DNA from: JAGLSB01 sp023135955
GTDB taxonomy: Bacteria > Bacteroidota > Bacteroidia > Bacteroidales > GCA-2748055
Assembly: GCA_030673645.1 (NCBI GenBank)
Contig: DAOVIO010000004.1
Coordinates: 9,519 to 73,518, forward strand
Reading direction: 5' to 3'
DNA: 64,000 nucleotides
The notes below the pieces were generated by a model. That model ran no database searches. It saw nothing but the letters and a program-made list of their open reading frames with translations, and was not told the origin of the DNA. The translations under genes were made by a program, and so were the position numbers. This document shows positions 23,714-33,245 of this stretch, one piece after another (position 1 is the stretch's first letter; each line of letters begins with the position of its first letter).

Positions 23714-26119
23714 ATGAAAATAAAATATCTGAGCATCTATATTCTTTTTTTTCTCTTCCTATCTCTAAACATTCCGTGCGCTAATTCCCAGTCTTATAGA
23801 AACAATTCTGATCTCAAACTTGAAAATATAATGAAGGGTGTTGAATGGATGGGAACTCCTCCTGATAATATAGAATGGAGTGTTAACGGAGATGTAGTTT
23901 ATTTTGACTGGAATCCTGATAATGAATTAATCCCTCCTAAATATAAATATGAACTGGCAAGCGGTAATCTGACGAAATTATCTTTAGAAGATAAAAGAAA
24001 CAAGTTGCCATCAAGGGGAAAAACAGCAAATAAAGCAAAAGACAAATATATTTTTGTTGATAAGGGTAAACTCTGCATTTATCATGTAAATGATAGAAAA
24101 AAACAAACCTTACTCGAGTTGGGCACCTCCATCTCCTCTCCTTTTTTCTCAAATAATGAAGATGCAATATATTTCAAGTTGGAAAACAATCTATATAAAT
24201 ATACAATTGAAAATGGCAGCGTAATAAAACTTACAAATTTTGTAGCTGAAAAGAAGAAACCAGAGAAGCCTAAATGGTCAAATGATCAGGAAAAATGGCT
24301 TTATAAAGATCAGATGGCTTTGTTTGATGTTATAAAGCAAAATGAAGAAAAATCAAATCTACGGAAGGCTGAACAAGAAGAATTAGAAGAAAAAAAGCCT
24401 GTTTCCATCACTATTGATAAAGCAAGAATCTCTTCCTTTGGTGTTAGTGCTGACAAGAAATACATTACTTTCCTGAGTTTCAAAACTTCAACTAACGGAA
24501 AACGTGCCGATATGCCCAAATATGTCACTGAATCAGGATTTACAGAAGCTCAAAGTGTAAGGTCAAAAGTTGGATCTCCATATGGCGACATGAAATTGGG
24601 AATCATTAATATTGAAAAAGATAGTTTCTATTATGCTGATATTACCGGACTACCAGGAATTTACGATTTCTCTGTTTTTGGAGAAAAACAGAAAATTATA
24701 ACCAAAGAAGAGCCACGAAAAGTATACTTCAGCAACCCCCTTTGGTCTCCGGAAAATGACAAAGTAATAGTAAATATAAGATCTACTGATAATAAGGACC
24801 GGTGGATTGCTGAGCTTAATCTCGAATCCGGAGATCTCGTTTCACTTAATCGCCAAAATGATGAAGCATGGATTGCCGGTCCTGGTATAGGTTGGTCAAC
24901 ATCCTCAGGAACTCTTGGTTGGCTTGATGATAATAGATCAATATTCTTTCAGTCTGAAGAAAGCGGTTATTCGCATCTCTACTCTCTTAATGTTGAATCT
25001 GGAAAGAAAAAAGCTCTTACCAAAGGTTCCTTCGAAATATACAATCCCTTTCTTTCAAATGACCAGGAATTCTTCTATTTCACATCTAACGAAATTGATC
25101 CCGGCCAGCATCATTTCTACAAAATGAATGACAAAGGTGGTAAGAGGGAACAGATTACTTCTGATGCCGGAAACAACGAAGTATCTCTTTCTCCGGATGA
25201 AAAAACCATGATTATTCGTCATTCTTATGCTAATAAACCCTGGGAACTATATGTTATGAAGATGGATGGGAAAGGTGAAGGAGAATGGGGAAAGTATTCG
25301 AAGATTACAGATTCTTATTCCGATGACTTTAAATCTTATAACTGGCGCGAGCCCGATTTTATCATGGTTCCCGCATCTGATGGTGAAAATATTCCGGCAA
25401 GAATTTATCGTCCGGAAGAAAATAAAAAGAATGGTGCCGCAGTAGTATTTGTCCATGGTGCCGGCTACCTCCAAAATGCCCATAAATGGTGGAGCAGTTA
25501 TTATCGCGAATATATGTTTAACAATTTCCTTGTCGATAACGGTTATACTGTTCTCGACCTCGATTACAGGGCAAGTGCGGGTTATGGTCGCGACTGGAGA
25601 ACAGCAATCTACCGGCACATGGGAGGAAAAGATTTAAGCGATAATGTTGATGGTGCAAAATTTCTGGTCGAAGCTGAAGGAATCGACAAAAATCGAATCG
25701 GAATTTATGGAGGTTCATATGGCGGATTTATTACCCTAATGGCACAGTTTACTAACCCGGGTGTATTTAAGGCTGGTGCAGCCTTGCGACCTGTGACGGA
25801 TTGGGCGCATTATAATCACGGATATACTTCAAATATTCTGAATACTCCTGTTGAAGACTCAATTTCTTACCGAAGAAGTTCTCCGATTTATTTTGCTGAA
25901 GGATTCGAAGATCATCTTGTAATGCTTCACGGAATGATGGATGATAATGTTCACTTCCAGGATGTGGTAAGGCTATCTCAAAGATTAATTGAATTGCAAA
26001 AAGATAATTGGGAATTGGCTGTATTCCCGCTTGAGGCCCATGGATTTAAGGAATGGACCAGTTGGTTGGATGAATATAAGAGGATATATAAGATTTTTGA
26101 AATGAATCTGCTGGATTAG
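23714..26119 (+). CDS. Secreted S9-family serine peptidase (DPP IV/prolyl oligopeptidase-like)
   Basis: The protein has 801 residues. The signal peptide is about 25 residues (ending CANSQS). A seven- or eight-bladed propeller (about 40-530) contains a charged insertion with EEKKP repeats near 215-235. The C-terminal alpha/beta hydrolase has GIYGGSYGGF (Ser668), HGMMDDNVHFQD (Asp) and PLEAHGFKEW (His). Such enzymes remove dipeptides or cut short proline-containing peptides in the periplasm for nutrition. The stop codon lies in a 19-base-stem hairpin shared with the convergent gene. Confidence 0.92.
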   Translation: MKIKYLSIYILFFLFLSLNIPCANSQSYRNNSDLKLENIMKGVEWMGTPPDNIEWSVNGDVVYFDWNPDNELIPPKYKYELASGNLTKLSLEDKRNKLPSRGKTANKAKDKYIFVDKGKLCIYHVNDRKKQTLLELGTSISSPFFSNNEDAIYFKLENNLYKYTIENGSVIKLTNFVAEKKKPEKPKWSNDQEKWLYKDQMALFDVIKQNEEKSNLRKAEQEELEEKKPVSITIDKARISSFGVSADKKYITFLSFKTSTNGKRADMPKYVTESGFTEAQSVRSKVGSPYGDMKLGIINIEKDSFYYADITGLPGIYDFSVFGEKQKIITKEEPRKVYFSNPLWSPENDKVIVNIRSTDNKDRWIAELNLESGDLVSLNRQNDEAWIAGPGIGWSTSSGTLGWLDDNRSIFFQSEESGYSHLYSLNVESGKKKALTKGSFEIYNPFLSNDQEFFYFTSNEIDPGQHHFYKMNDKGGKREQITSDAGNNEVSLSPDEKTMIIRHSYANKPWELYVMKMDGKGEGEWGKYSKITDSYSDDFKSYNWREPDFIMVPASDGENIPARIYRPEENKKNGAAVVFVHGAGYLQNAHKWWSSYYREYMFNNFLVDNGYTVLDLDYRASAGYGRDWRTAIYRHMGGKDLSDNVDGAKFLVEAEGIDKNRIGIYGGSYGGFITLMAQFTNPGVFKAGAALRPVTDWAHYNHGYTSNILNTPVEDSISYRRSSPIYFAEGFEDHLVMLHGMMDDNVHFQDVVRLSQRLIELQKDNWELAVFPLEAHGFKEWTSWLDEYKRIYKIFEMNLLD

Positions 26120-26154
26120 GTAGAGACGCAAAATCTTGCGTCTCTACCTAATCC
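26113..26154. terminator. Bidirectional terminator/palindromic repeat containing both stop codons
   Basis: A perfect 19-base stem (26113-26131 and 26136-26154; core AGAGACGCAA-AATC-TTGCGTCTCT) spans the ends of two convergent genes. Each arm holds GATTAG, which supplies the TAG stop of the S9 peptidase and of the minus-strand gene. It looks like a dispersed palindromic element that became a shared terminator. Confidence 0.75.
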
Positions 26155-27074
26155 CCCAATTCCGAAACCATCCACCCCGGCCTTTCAAAGCTCAATACTA
26201 CTGAAATTCCAATAGTCGTATAAGGAAAATCATTTATCCCGGTCTGAAACCTTAGTTTATAATTAAGCTGGGATTCCAAAGCAGATTTTATTTCCATTCT
26301 ATAGACCAATGGCTGATCTCCATTTCCAAAATAACCATAATATCCTCCCAGGCCGGAATCTAGATGAAACTTTTCAAATCCTAATACAAAACCTACAGCA
26401 TATAAAATAGCGTCATTTTGCACATAGTCATCGCGATTGGTCTGATAAGAATAAAAACCTCCCATTCCATAAGGTCGCCAGTATTTTAATTTTCCTTTTC
26501 TTGTTTCAATATCTTTCCCCATTGATAAATCAAAATAATAACCGGGGGCATCGGTATGCCTTGCATTTCCAAGATTTGTTCCAGAAGATGTCTTCAGATT
26601 TATGCTTGCCATAATATCCGGCAACCGATCCTTGTCTTTTATAATCTGCAAATAGGTTGTTACATATACATCGCCAAAACTACCCCCTGAAGGTTCAAAG
26701 TCACGAGCTCTTCTCAAATCACGTGTCTCTATGTCCATAGAATAAATCTCATATGGAACATAACTAACATTTACTCCCGCAATACCCGGCGCCAGAGCCA
26801 GATTCAGTTTAGTAAAAAGATTTGCAGTTTGATCTCCGATTGATGAATGATAAGACGCCCCCAACTCATATTCAAAATCACCTGAAAATATTCCCGTATT
26901 AAATTCGGGCACAGGAAGAGCATTGGGTCCCATGTATGAAGGCGAATAAATAATATACTCCCTCCATGATGTAACTCCATCCCAATTATGCAAATCATTC
27001 CACCAGTTATAATCTTGCGAAAAAACGGAATGAAAGCCCGAGAAGATTATGAGAATCAGTAATATTCGCTTCAT
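26148..27074 (-). CDS. Secreted outer-membrane protein of unknown function
   Basis: The protein has 308 residues. The signal peptide is MKRILLILIIFSGFHSVFSQ. The mature part is rich in aromatic residues and glycine in alternating patterns (YRMEIKSALESQLNYKLRFQ, FPYTTIGISVVLSFERPGW), consistent with a small beta-barrel of 12 or so strands. It has no recognisable family motif. The gene is alone on the minus strand and converges with the S9 peptidase, sharing its terminator hairpin. Confidence 0.7.
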   Translation of the reverse strand: MKRILLILIIFSGFHSVFSQDYNWWNDLHNWDGVTSWREYIIYSPSYMGPNALPVPEFNTGIFSGDFEYELGASYHSSIGDQTANLFTKLNLALAPGIAGVNVSYVPYEIYSMDIETRDLRRARDFEPSGGSFGDVYVTTYLQIIKDKDRLPDIMASINLKTSSGTNLGNARHTDAPGYYFDLSMGKDIETRKGKLKYWRPYGMGGFYSYQTNRDDYVQNDAILYAVGFVLGFEKFHLDSGLGGYYGYFGNGDQPLVYRMEIKSALESQLNYKLRFQTGINDFPYTTIGISVVLSFERPGWMVSELGD

Positions 27075-27207
27075 AAGGTAAAAATAGGAAAAATGTTGAA
27101 TTATAGATTTGTGGGCGATTTCTTGAAAATATCTTTAGTCCTAAAGCTTTTTCATAAAGATGTATGTATTCTTCATATTCTCTATTATTTTACTGTATGT
27201 TAATACC

Positions 27208-27293
27208 TTACGCAGAGGCTCGCTAAGAACCGCAAAGCTTCGCAAAGGATTTCTTAGCGAACCTTTGCGAAAACTTTGCGTGTCTCTGCGTAA
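27208..27293. repeat. Long imperfect inverted repeat (TTACGCAGAG type)
   Basis: Ends TTACGCAGAG (27208-27217) and CTCTGCGTAA (27284-27293) enclose further matching pieces (CGCTAAGAA/TTCTTAGCG, CGCAAAG/CTTTGCG), so the whole 86 bases fold into one stem. It lies in the 310-base gap between two minus-strand genes and resembles a dispersed palindromic repeat; nothing else is visible in that gap. Confidence 0.7.
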
Positions 27294-27384
27294 TTTTCAT
27301 ATTATCTGACCCAAAGGGAGCCATTTATAAACAGTTTATTCTAAAATACCCTTTTCACACAATCAATATTTCCTAATCTAAATC

Positions 27385-28890
27385 TTAACTATACCACTTC
27401 CTCTTACGATCCAGATCTCCGGCAAGAATTCTGTTTAAAATATTCACATCTTCGATAATCTGAAAGTCAAACATTCCAACGCAGATAAAATCAGCTCCAC
27501 TCTCGAAGGCATACTTGAATCCGTCTTCTGGCTTAATTGCCCCTCCAGCTAAAACTTTAAATCCAAACAATGGAATATCAAAATTTTGGAAAAAATCGAC
27601 AGTCTTTTCAGGGAAAATATCAAAGATATTATCATGAAATTCATTATGATTTAAGCTTTTCTTTGTATCAACCTCAAACTCTACACGATTTTCTCTTGGG
27701 TGTGCCGACCAGTAATTATCATGGTGGACAGTTTTAAAATAGTAATCTGGTCTGATCCCGGCTTTCTCGCATGCGATCGGTACCTGAATAGTATGGCCTC
27801 CTACTCCGGCCAGCATTCCCTGACTTCGTGTGTATTCTAACGCCATTTCAATCATATCTAAACGTTCATTCTTAACCAGCTTATCTGCATTTCCCCCTTG
27901 AACATACATTGTTGTAACCCCATAATCTCTTGCTTCTTTGAATTGCCACAGAGGATCCTCATGATCGGGTTCCATATGAACCTGGGCAATTGTATGCATC
28001 TTACTTCCGGAAATCCTTTTATACCTGTTGAAAAATTGCATATTAGAAAGAACTACATTGGTTACATTTATACCAGCTTGTTCAGCAATATTGAAAGTTT
28101 CGTAAATCTTTTTTTCAGTATTATAATGTCTGAATAATCTATTTGCGTATAGAAGATCGCGAGCGTGAGCGTAACCGCTGATTAAATTGCAGCCCATTAT
28201 CAATCGGCTAAATTCAAGATCACCAATTTTCCCTTTAGGCATAGTCCCTTCTAATTCATTAAGATTAAAGTTTTTAAAGCTCATCGTTGCCCCGGTACTG
28301 CCATCCAACTCTCCTTCAGCGGCTTTCATCCCTGCAGTATAAACTATTCCACCTATAAAAGGGAGGGTCGCTAAGCTCTTTAGCATATCCCTTCTACTGT
28401 TTGATGAATTATCATTTTCTAAATCTTGCCCGGCTTTCTTTTTATTGAACAAAGCCATAATGCTAAATTCCACAGAAGGAAAACCAGCGATCAGTCCAAG
28501 GGCAATCGCCTCAATAAAATTTCGGTTAATAATCCAAAAATGACCCTCAATACTTCCAATTAATAAATGGTTTCCAAATGGAGGGTAAGAGAGATAATAC
28601 ATCAACAATAAAAGAATTCCGGCGTAAGATGCAAAACGGATAAATATTCCTAAAATAAGACCTGATCCAATTATTATTAAGCCCCATAAATTGAGGAAAT
28701 CAACTATATTTAAAAGAAATTCATTTGCTGCCAGAGAATGGAAAAATCCCGATAAAAACCCATAAGAGCCCTCAAGATAATTTTTAGCTGTCCAATTCGT
28801 ACTGAATAATTTAATAATCCCTTCATAAAGGAAATGCCAGCCAATTACAAAGCGTAACAAAAAGAGTAGCCACTGTTTTGGAGTTTTCAT
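27385..28890 (-). CDS. Fusion of a DoxX-type membrane domain and a TIM-barrel (aldo/keto reductase-like) domain
   Basis: The ATG at 28890 (MKTPKQWLLFLLRFVIGWHF) gives 501 residues. Residues 1-155 are a DoxX/SURF4-like domain with four helices (RFVIGWHFLYEGIIKLFS at the front). Residues 165-195 are a Tat-leader-like segment (NSSNSRRDMLKSLATLPFIG) now internal. Residues 215-500 form a soluble domain with IGDLEFSRLIMGCNLISGYA, TMYVQGGNAD and LFGFKVLAGGAIKPEDGF, as in aldolase/aldo-keto-type barrels. The layout suggests that a Tat-exported enzyme became anchored to DoxX, leaving the barrel in the periplasm. The reaction is unknown. Confidence 0.75.
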   Translation of the reverse strand: MKTPKQWLLFLLRFVIGWHFLYEGIIKLFSTNWTAKNYLEGSYGFLSGFFHSLAANEFLLNIVDFLNLWGLIIIGSGLILGIFIRFASYAGILLLLMYYLSYPPFGNHLLIGSIEGHFWIINRNFIEAIALGLIAGFPSVEFSIMALFNKKKAGQDLENDNSSNSRRDMLKSLATLPFIGGIVYTAGMKAAEGELDGSTGATMSFKNFNLNELEGTMPKGKIGDLEFSRLIMGCNLISGYAHARDLLYANRLFRHYNTEKKIYETFNIAEQAGINVTNVVLSNMQFFNRYKRISGSKMHTIAQVHMEPDHEDPLWQFKEARDYGVTTMYVQGGNADKLVKNERLDMIEMALEYTRSQGMLAGVGGHTIQVPIACEKAGIRPDYYFKTVHHDNYWSAHPRENRVEFEVDTKKSLNHNEFHDNIFDIFPEKTVDFFQNFDIPLFGFKVLAGGAIKPEDGFKYAFESGADFICVGMFDFQIIEDVNILNRILAGDLDRKRKWYS

Positions 28891-29007
28891 GGACACTTGT
28901 GTTAGAAGTTAATACTCACAAATTTAGAAGAAATGGATTTAAAAAAAATAGCAGGTTGTAATTTTGATTCGATCTTAATACAAGAAATTATAAATACAAC
29001 TGAAAAA

Positions 29008-29242
29008 GATGAGATTGCTTTAGTCGCTAACTGCCTCGGGTTCCCCCGTTATAATCTAGTCTTGGGAAAGTGAGGACGGGATTGCTTCAGTCACCCTCGT
29101 ACCTCGGGTTCCCTCGCAATTGACGCGGCTTTGGTGGTGCGGGGGGATAAAAAAGTTGGCAGCTTTGCCGCCAACTTTTTTATCCCCTACACACTAGTAT
29201 GCTAGGTCTCTGCCGACGAAGAAGGCGAAGCAATCTCGCATC
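29008..29242. repeat. 235-base MITE-like element with inverted ends
   Basis: GATGAGATTGCTT (from 29008) faces AAGCAATCTCGCATC (to 29242). Inside are two related copies of GATTGCTT(T/C)AGTC...CCTCGGGTTCCC (about 29013-29046 and 29079-29113) and a perfect 18-base-stem hairpin (29143-29187). The sequence is more GC-rich than its surroundings and has no coding frame. Its right end touches the stop of the LolA-like gene. Confidence 0.55.
29143..29187. terminator. Strong hairpin, 18-base stem
   Basis: GGGGATAAAAAAGTTGGC (29143-29160) pairs perfectly with 29170-29187 around a 9-base loop. The A/T-rich middle of the stem gives U-runs on both strands, so it could end transcription of the ABC operon coming from the right. 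It is also the core of the surrounding repeat element. Confidence 0.6.
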
Positions 29243-29979
29243 TACTTCTTAAGGCTGGCTTTAGAAAATATCACTTCGGGAATTTCTTTATCAAATTCAA
29301 TTTCAGTAATAACAAACTCTGTTCCCTTTCCGGTCTTAAGCATATCATTGAATACAATTCTCATTGGAAACCACTTCCCTGCAACTTGTTTCACGTCAAA
29401 TAATTCAGTCTTTTTTAACAATTTACCACTCTTGGCATAAAGCTCTTCTTTAAGTGGGACATTCCTATCTTTATCCACCCATACAATCCGCTTAGGATAA
29501 GAAACTGTATTATCTGTTGCGTTCATTTCAATAATCCAACAATTTCTAGATTCTATTTGCTCTTCACCGGTTACCGTAGCATCATAATGATCGCTTAATT
29601 TACTGTCGTCCATCATGTCTTCATATGAGAGGTCAGAACCCATAAGCGATTGTCTGAGCATATGTCCGGCAATCTGAATTGTCCGGTCGGTTGAAGGTGA
29701 ATATAGCCATAGTTTGTCCTCCAGTTTTAGCATCTTCGTTCCTCTTTCGCGGGCTGGGTTCAGGTATTCAGTGAATGCTTTTTCATCACCAACTATCCAT
29801 GATTTGGATTCAATCGTCCTGTCCCCTCTTTTCCCATGAATAACCATTTTAGAAGTGTGTATCATGGATTTTGCGGACATGTTTTTATCAATTTTATCCA
29901 TAATTACATCCCCTTCAGGAAACTGGGCAGCCAGTGAAAGGGGGAAAATAATTGATATTAGAAATATTAATCGTGTCAT
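29242..29979 (-). CDS. LolA-like outer-membrane lipoprotein-sorting protein
   Basis: The frame opens with a TTG at 30006; the ATG at 29979 (MTRLIFLISIIFPLSLAAQ) gives a normal signal peptide and 245 residues. The mature part shows the COG2834 pattern: KSMIHTSKMVIHGKRGDRTI, KMLKLEDKLWLYSPSTDRTI, LSYEDMMDDSKLSDHY and WIIEMNATD...KRIVWVDKDRNVPLKEE. These periplasmic proteins have the LolA half-barrel that holds lipid chains. It follows the FtsX-like permease gene and is the last gene of the ABC operon, so it likely accepts the transporter's lipidic substrate. The exact cargo is unknown. Confidence 0.85.
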   Translation of the reverse strand: MTRLIFLISIIFPLSLAAQFPEGDVIMDKIDKNMSAKSMIHTSKMVIHGKRGDRTIESKSWIVGDEKAFTEYLNPARERGTKMLKLEDKLWLYSPSTDRTIQIAGHMLRQSLMGSDLSYEDMMDDSKLSDHYDATVTGEEQIESRNCWIIEMNATDNTVSYPKRIVWVDKDRNVPLKEELYAKSGKLLKKTELFDVKQVAGKWFPMRIVFNDMLKTGKGTEFVITEIEFDKEIPEVIFSKASLKK

Positions 29980-30012
29980 AAGGTTTAACTTTTTAATGTA
30001 TTTCAAATTTGG

Positions 30013-31296
30013 TTATCCGCCCCAGGCATCAAGCTCTTTAAATAATTGGGCTGTTTGTCTTTTATAAATGCCGATACCTGACAGTAATGTTCCAAGTACA
30101 ATAGAAAATAATCCGGGAATAAATCCGAGATAATATGCTTCCGGAGTAATCCTTGCTCTTATTATACCCGGCATCATCATAGTTGAACCCTCCATCATTC
30201 CTGAAATATCAATTCCTTTTGTTTGAAGCAAGTAGGCAAAAAACAGTCCGAAAATTGTTCCAGACACAGATCCTACTATTCCTATTAGAACGGATTCACT
30301 AATCATGCTTCTGTAAATATGACCCTTCTCTTCACCAATAGCCAACCTTAAACCTACTTCTCCATATCTACGCAGACCACCAATCAGGCCTGTGTTCCAT
30401 AGCACTGTCGACATAATTAGAATAAATACAAAAGCAATTATTCCAGCTAAACTGTCTGCCATATCTATCATGGTAGCAAAGGTATTCTGGTCACGCATAC
30501 TTACCATCATAGGAGAAAACTCATCCTCATTTGATGAATACTTCTCATTAAATTCTGTTGATAATGCTACAGCATTTTCGTCTTCATAGTAACCACCCCC
30601 AAAATATCCAAGCAATTCCCCGGTAGCGTCATTCATATCCAAAGCCAGGCGAATATCTTCGATATCAGCAATCATTGCTCCACGATCCATAGCTGGTATT
30701 CCAAAAATTACAGTGCCTGACACTTTAAAATTTGATATTGACATCCCTCCATACATCGTTGCTGAAATTAGTGTCACTTCATCACCGGGATTAACACCAA
30801 GGTTTTGCGAAAAATCTTCACTCAATAAAACTTCACCCGGAGATTCAGGTATGGCTCCTCTTACAATCGATTCTCTAAGATTCATTCTGTCAATTTCCCC
30901 TGATCCTTCGTTAAATATATCAATAGCAATTCCCATGGCAGGACCTTGTGCGTATGTTTCACCAAACTCATCAGGAGCATCAACCAGTCCCCCAAATTTT
31001 ATTCTTTCAACCCATGTCATATCGGGGTATTGAGCTTCAATATTTTCCCTAAGCTCTTTTACATCAATTAGTGCAAGATCGTTTGGCGCCAGATCAGAAT
31101 TTTCAGCATAGACCCGAGACATAACTTTCACATGCCCGGTGCTAAATCTGGCTGTTAGCTCTAAAGTGTCACCCATAACTCCGGTGATATAGCAGTGCAT
31201 CAGAACCGTTAGCATTACTCCAATCGAAACAATAATTATTGGGAGAATACTTCGATGTTTATCGCGTAATAATCCTTTTATTATAAATCGTATCAT
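30013..31296 (-). CDS. ABC transporter permease, FtsX/MacB-like (second subunit)
   Basis: The protein has 427 residues. One N-terminal helix (about 15-35) is followed by a large periplasmic domain (MacB_PCD, about 40-275) and three C-terminal helices with FILIMSTVLWNTGLIGGLRR and YGEVGLRLAIGEEKGHIYRS, the usual coupling-helix region, and LIGIVGSVSGTIFGLFFAYL. Such permeases work as mechanotransmitters that extract lipids or lipoproteins rather than as channels. The start overlaps the stop of the other permease (ATGA), so the two form a heterodimer with the downstream LolA-like acceptor. Confidence 0.88.
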   Translation of the reverse strand: MIRFIIKGLLRDKHRSILPIIIVSIGVMLTVLMHCYITGVMGDTLELTARFSTGHVKVMSRVYAENSDLAPNDLALIDVKELRENIEAQYPDMTWVERIKFGGLVDAPDEFGETYAQGPAMGIAIDIFNEGSGEIDRMNLRESIVRGAIPESPGEVLLSEDFSQNLGVNPGDEVTLISATMYGGMSISNFKVSGTVIFGIPAMDRGAMIADIEDIRLALDMNDATGELLGYFGGGYYEDENAVALSTEFNEKYSSNEDEFSPMMVSMRDQNTFATMIDMADSLAGIIAFVFILIMSTVLWNTGLIGGLRRYGEVGLRLAIGEEKGHIYRSMISESVLIGIVGSVSGTIFGLFFAYLLQTKGIDISGMMEGSTMMMPGIIRARITPEAYYLGFIPGLFSIVLGTLLSGIGIYKRQTAQLFKELDAWGG

Positions 31297-32465
31297 ATCG
31301 TTTTTCCTTTCAATGCTTCTGTAGGTTTCATTTTTGAGATTTTTCGGGTTGGCAGGTAACTAACAATGGTCGTTGTGATTACTATTAAAAGAATGGTAAC
31401 AGTTACCAGTCCCAAAGAGTAATATGGATATAGGGTCTCAGCCATAGTAATTCCCATATCACTTCCATCCATTCCAAAACTCATTCCCTTCTTTGCCTGC
31501 TGAATAAAAAGTGGAACCCCATAAAGAGACCCCACAGCAACAGCTAAAATAGAATGCATTCCCCCTTCCACAGTAAAAAGGCCTATAACCTGTCCTTTAG
31601 TCATCCCCATTGCAAAATAAGTTCCTATCTCTTTTTGTCTCCTGAATATCGCTAATATTTGTGTGTCGAATATTGCAAGCCAGGCCAGCATTAATAATAT
31701 GAAATAAAATATGGAACCTCCTATTGACTTGGACTTAATAAGTTTATCAATATCACTCATCAAATAAGAAAGATCCTTAAAATCCCAGGCTTCATATTCA
31801 GCTTTGTCCAATTCATCATTTGCAGCAACAATAATCGTAGCCTCCCCTGGCATTACCATCATTTCCTGTAACTTCTCCAGAGGTATCCATAATTGTCCGC
31901 CATCCACCGCAGGAACATTTGTTTTAAAAATAGAGGTAATCATGACCTCATTTGCATCAAAAGTACCATTAGCATCTCTCCACCTTAGGGTCATCATGTC
32001 CCCCACTTCAAGCTTATTACTTTCAGCCATATGAGCACCAATTATCGCTGGTATTTCGGTAATCATAGTATCAAGCTTCGAAGTTGGAAGAGCAAGAATA
32101 TTTTGATTTTTGTCAATTCCTTTAATTAAAATGCTCCGCATTCTACCATTTGGATAGATCGTGCCCTGTGTGATAAGAATAGGGGCAAGCTTCCTGTTTT
32201 CTACCATTGTTACCTGATCATTATTCAACACACCATGACTTTCAGTAAGAGTAAATGGATCGAATGGATCATATTCTTTGTGCCAGTATTGACCGCCACC
32301 ATATTCCCAGGTAATAGAATCTACCTTGGCCTGGCGATCCCATCCGTCGAGCAAGCCCTTATGCCAGATAATCATCACAAAAGCAAGTGACAGAATAATT
32401 ACATTGAGCCAGGTTCGCAAACCTGCCCCAAGCAAATTTCTATAAGCTAATTTAAAAGCAAGCAT
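31293..32465 (-). CDS. ABC transporter permease, FtsX/MacB-like (first subunit)
   Basis: The protein has 390 residues and the same architecture as its partner: an N-terminal helix (AYRNLLGAGLRTWLNVIILS, the coupling segment before TM1), a periplasmic domain of about 220 residues and three C-terminal helices around FILLMLAWLAIFDTQILAIF and RRQKEIGTYFAMGMTKGQV. The end PTRKISKMKPTEALKGKTI is the classical FtsX tail. It starts 11 bases after the ATPase stop and overlaps the second permease by four bases. The operon probably moves a lipid or lipoprotein to the outer membrane. Confidence 0.88.
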   Translation of the reverse strand: MLAFKLAYRNLLGAGLRTWLNVIILSLAFVMIIWHKGLLDGWDRQAKVDSITWEYGGGQYWHKEYDPFDPFTLTESHGVLNNDQVTMVENRKLAPILITQGTIYPNGRMRSILIKGIDKNQNILALPTSKLDTMITEIPAIIGAHMAESNKLEVGDMMTLRWRDANGTFDANEVMITSIFKTNVPAVDGGQLWIPLEKLQEMMVMPGEATIIVAANDELDKAEYEAWDFKDLSYLMSDIDKLIKSKSIGGSIFYFILLMLAWLAIFDTQILAIFRRQKEIGTYFAMGMTKGQVIGLFTVEGGMHSILAVAVGSLYGVPLFIQQAKKGMSFGMDGSDMGITMAETLYPYYSLGLVTVTILLIVITTTIVSYLPTRKISKMKPTEALKGKTI

Positions 32466-32476
32466 GATTTGTCCTC

Positions 32477-33175
32477 CTAATTAGATATATATTCATCCTT
32501 AACTACCATACCATCTGAAAGACTAATTTTCCGTTTCAGATATTTAATAACCTTGTCGTCATGTGTTGCAAAAAGAAATGAAGTTTTTAAATCCTCATTC
32601 AATTTTACCATGGTTTCAAGGATATGATGAGAGTTTTCAGCATCAAGGTTCGCAGTTGGTTCGTCTGCAAGTACCAGTCGTGGCTTTTTTACCATAGCTC
32701 TGGCAATTGCCACCCTCTGCGATTCGCCACCAGAAAGTTGTGGGGGTTTGGATTTTATTTTTGGTACTAATCCTACCCATTCCAAAGCTTCCATAACCGC
32801 TTTTTTTCGTTCTGCTGAAGTCATTTTTAGTAATAATAAGGGAAATTCAACATTCTCAAAAACGGTATAAACAGGAAGTAGATTATAGGATTGAAATATA
32901 AATCCCAGGTCTTCCTTTCGTAATTTTGCTGACTCTTTTATACTAAGCTTACTGATAGCTCTTCCCAGAACAACAGCCTCTCCTTCTGAAGGAGTATCCA
33001 GCGACCCAACAATATTCAGCAAAGTTGTTTTGCCTGATCCGCTAGGGCCAACCAGTCCTGCAAATTCGCCTTCACCAAAACTCAGGTCTATTTCTTTGAG
33101 TGCGGTGAACTTACCTCCACCAACAGGAAAATGTTTTGATAACTTGTTGATGGAGATTTGATTTTGTGTTTCCAT
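32477..33175 (-). CDS. ABC transporter ATPase, LolD/MacB-like
   Basis: The protein has 232 residues with all ATPase motifs: Walker A GLVGPSGSGKTTLLN, Q-loop GFIFQSYNLLP, signature LSGGESQRVAIARAM, Walker B RLVLADEPTANLDAE and switch FATHDDKVIKYL. It belongs to the MacB/LolD/FtsE group that powers FtsX-type permeases. It is the first of the four tightly linked ABC genes, 11 bases before the permease. The beta-barrel gene 70 bases upstream is probably part of the same transcript. Confidence 0.93.
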   Translation of the reverse strand: METQNQISINKLSKHFPVGGGKFTALKEIDLSFGEGEFAGLVGPSGSGKTTLLNIVGSLDTPSEGEAVVLGRAISKLSIKESAKLRKEDLGFIFQSYNLLPVYTVFENVEFPLLLLKMTSAERKKAVMEALEWVGLVPKIKSKPPQLSGGESQRVAIARAMVKKPRLVLADEPTANLDAENSHHILETMVKLNEDLKTSFLFATHDDKVIKYLKRKISLSDGMVVKDEYISN

Positions 33176-33245
33176 TTTTTGTAAAATTTTAGTTTACATG
33201 TTTCTGTTGGGTAATATCTACCATAATACCCTTATTCTTTATTTA

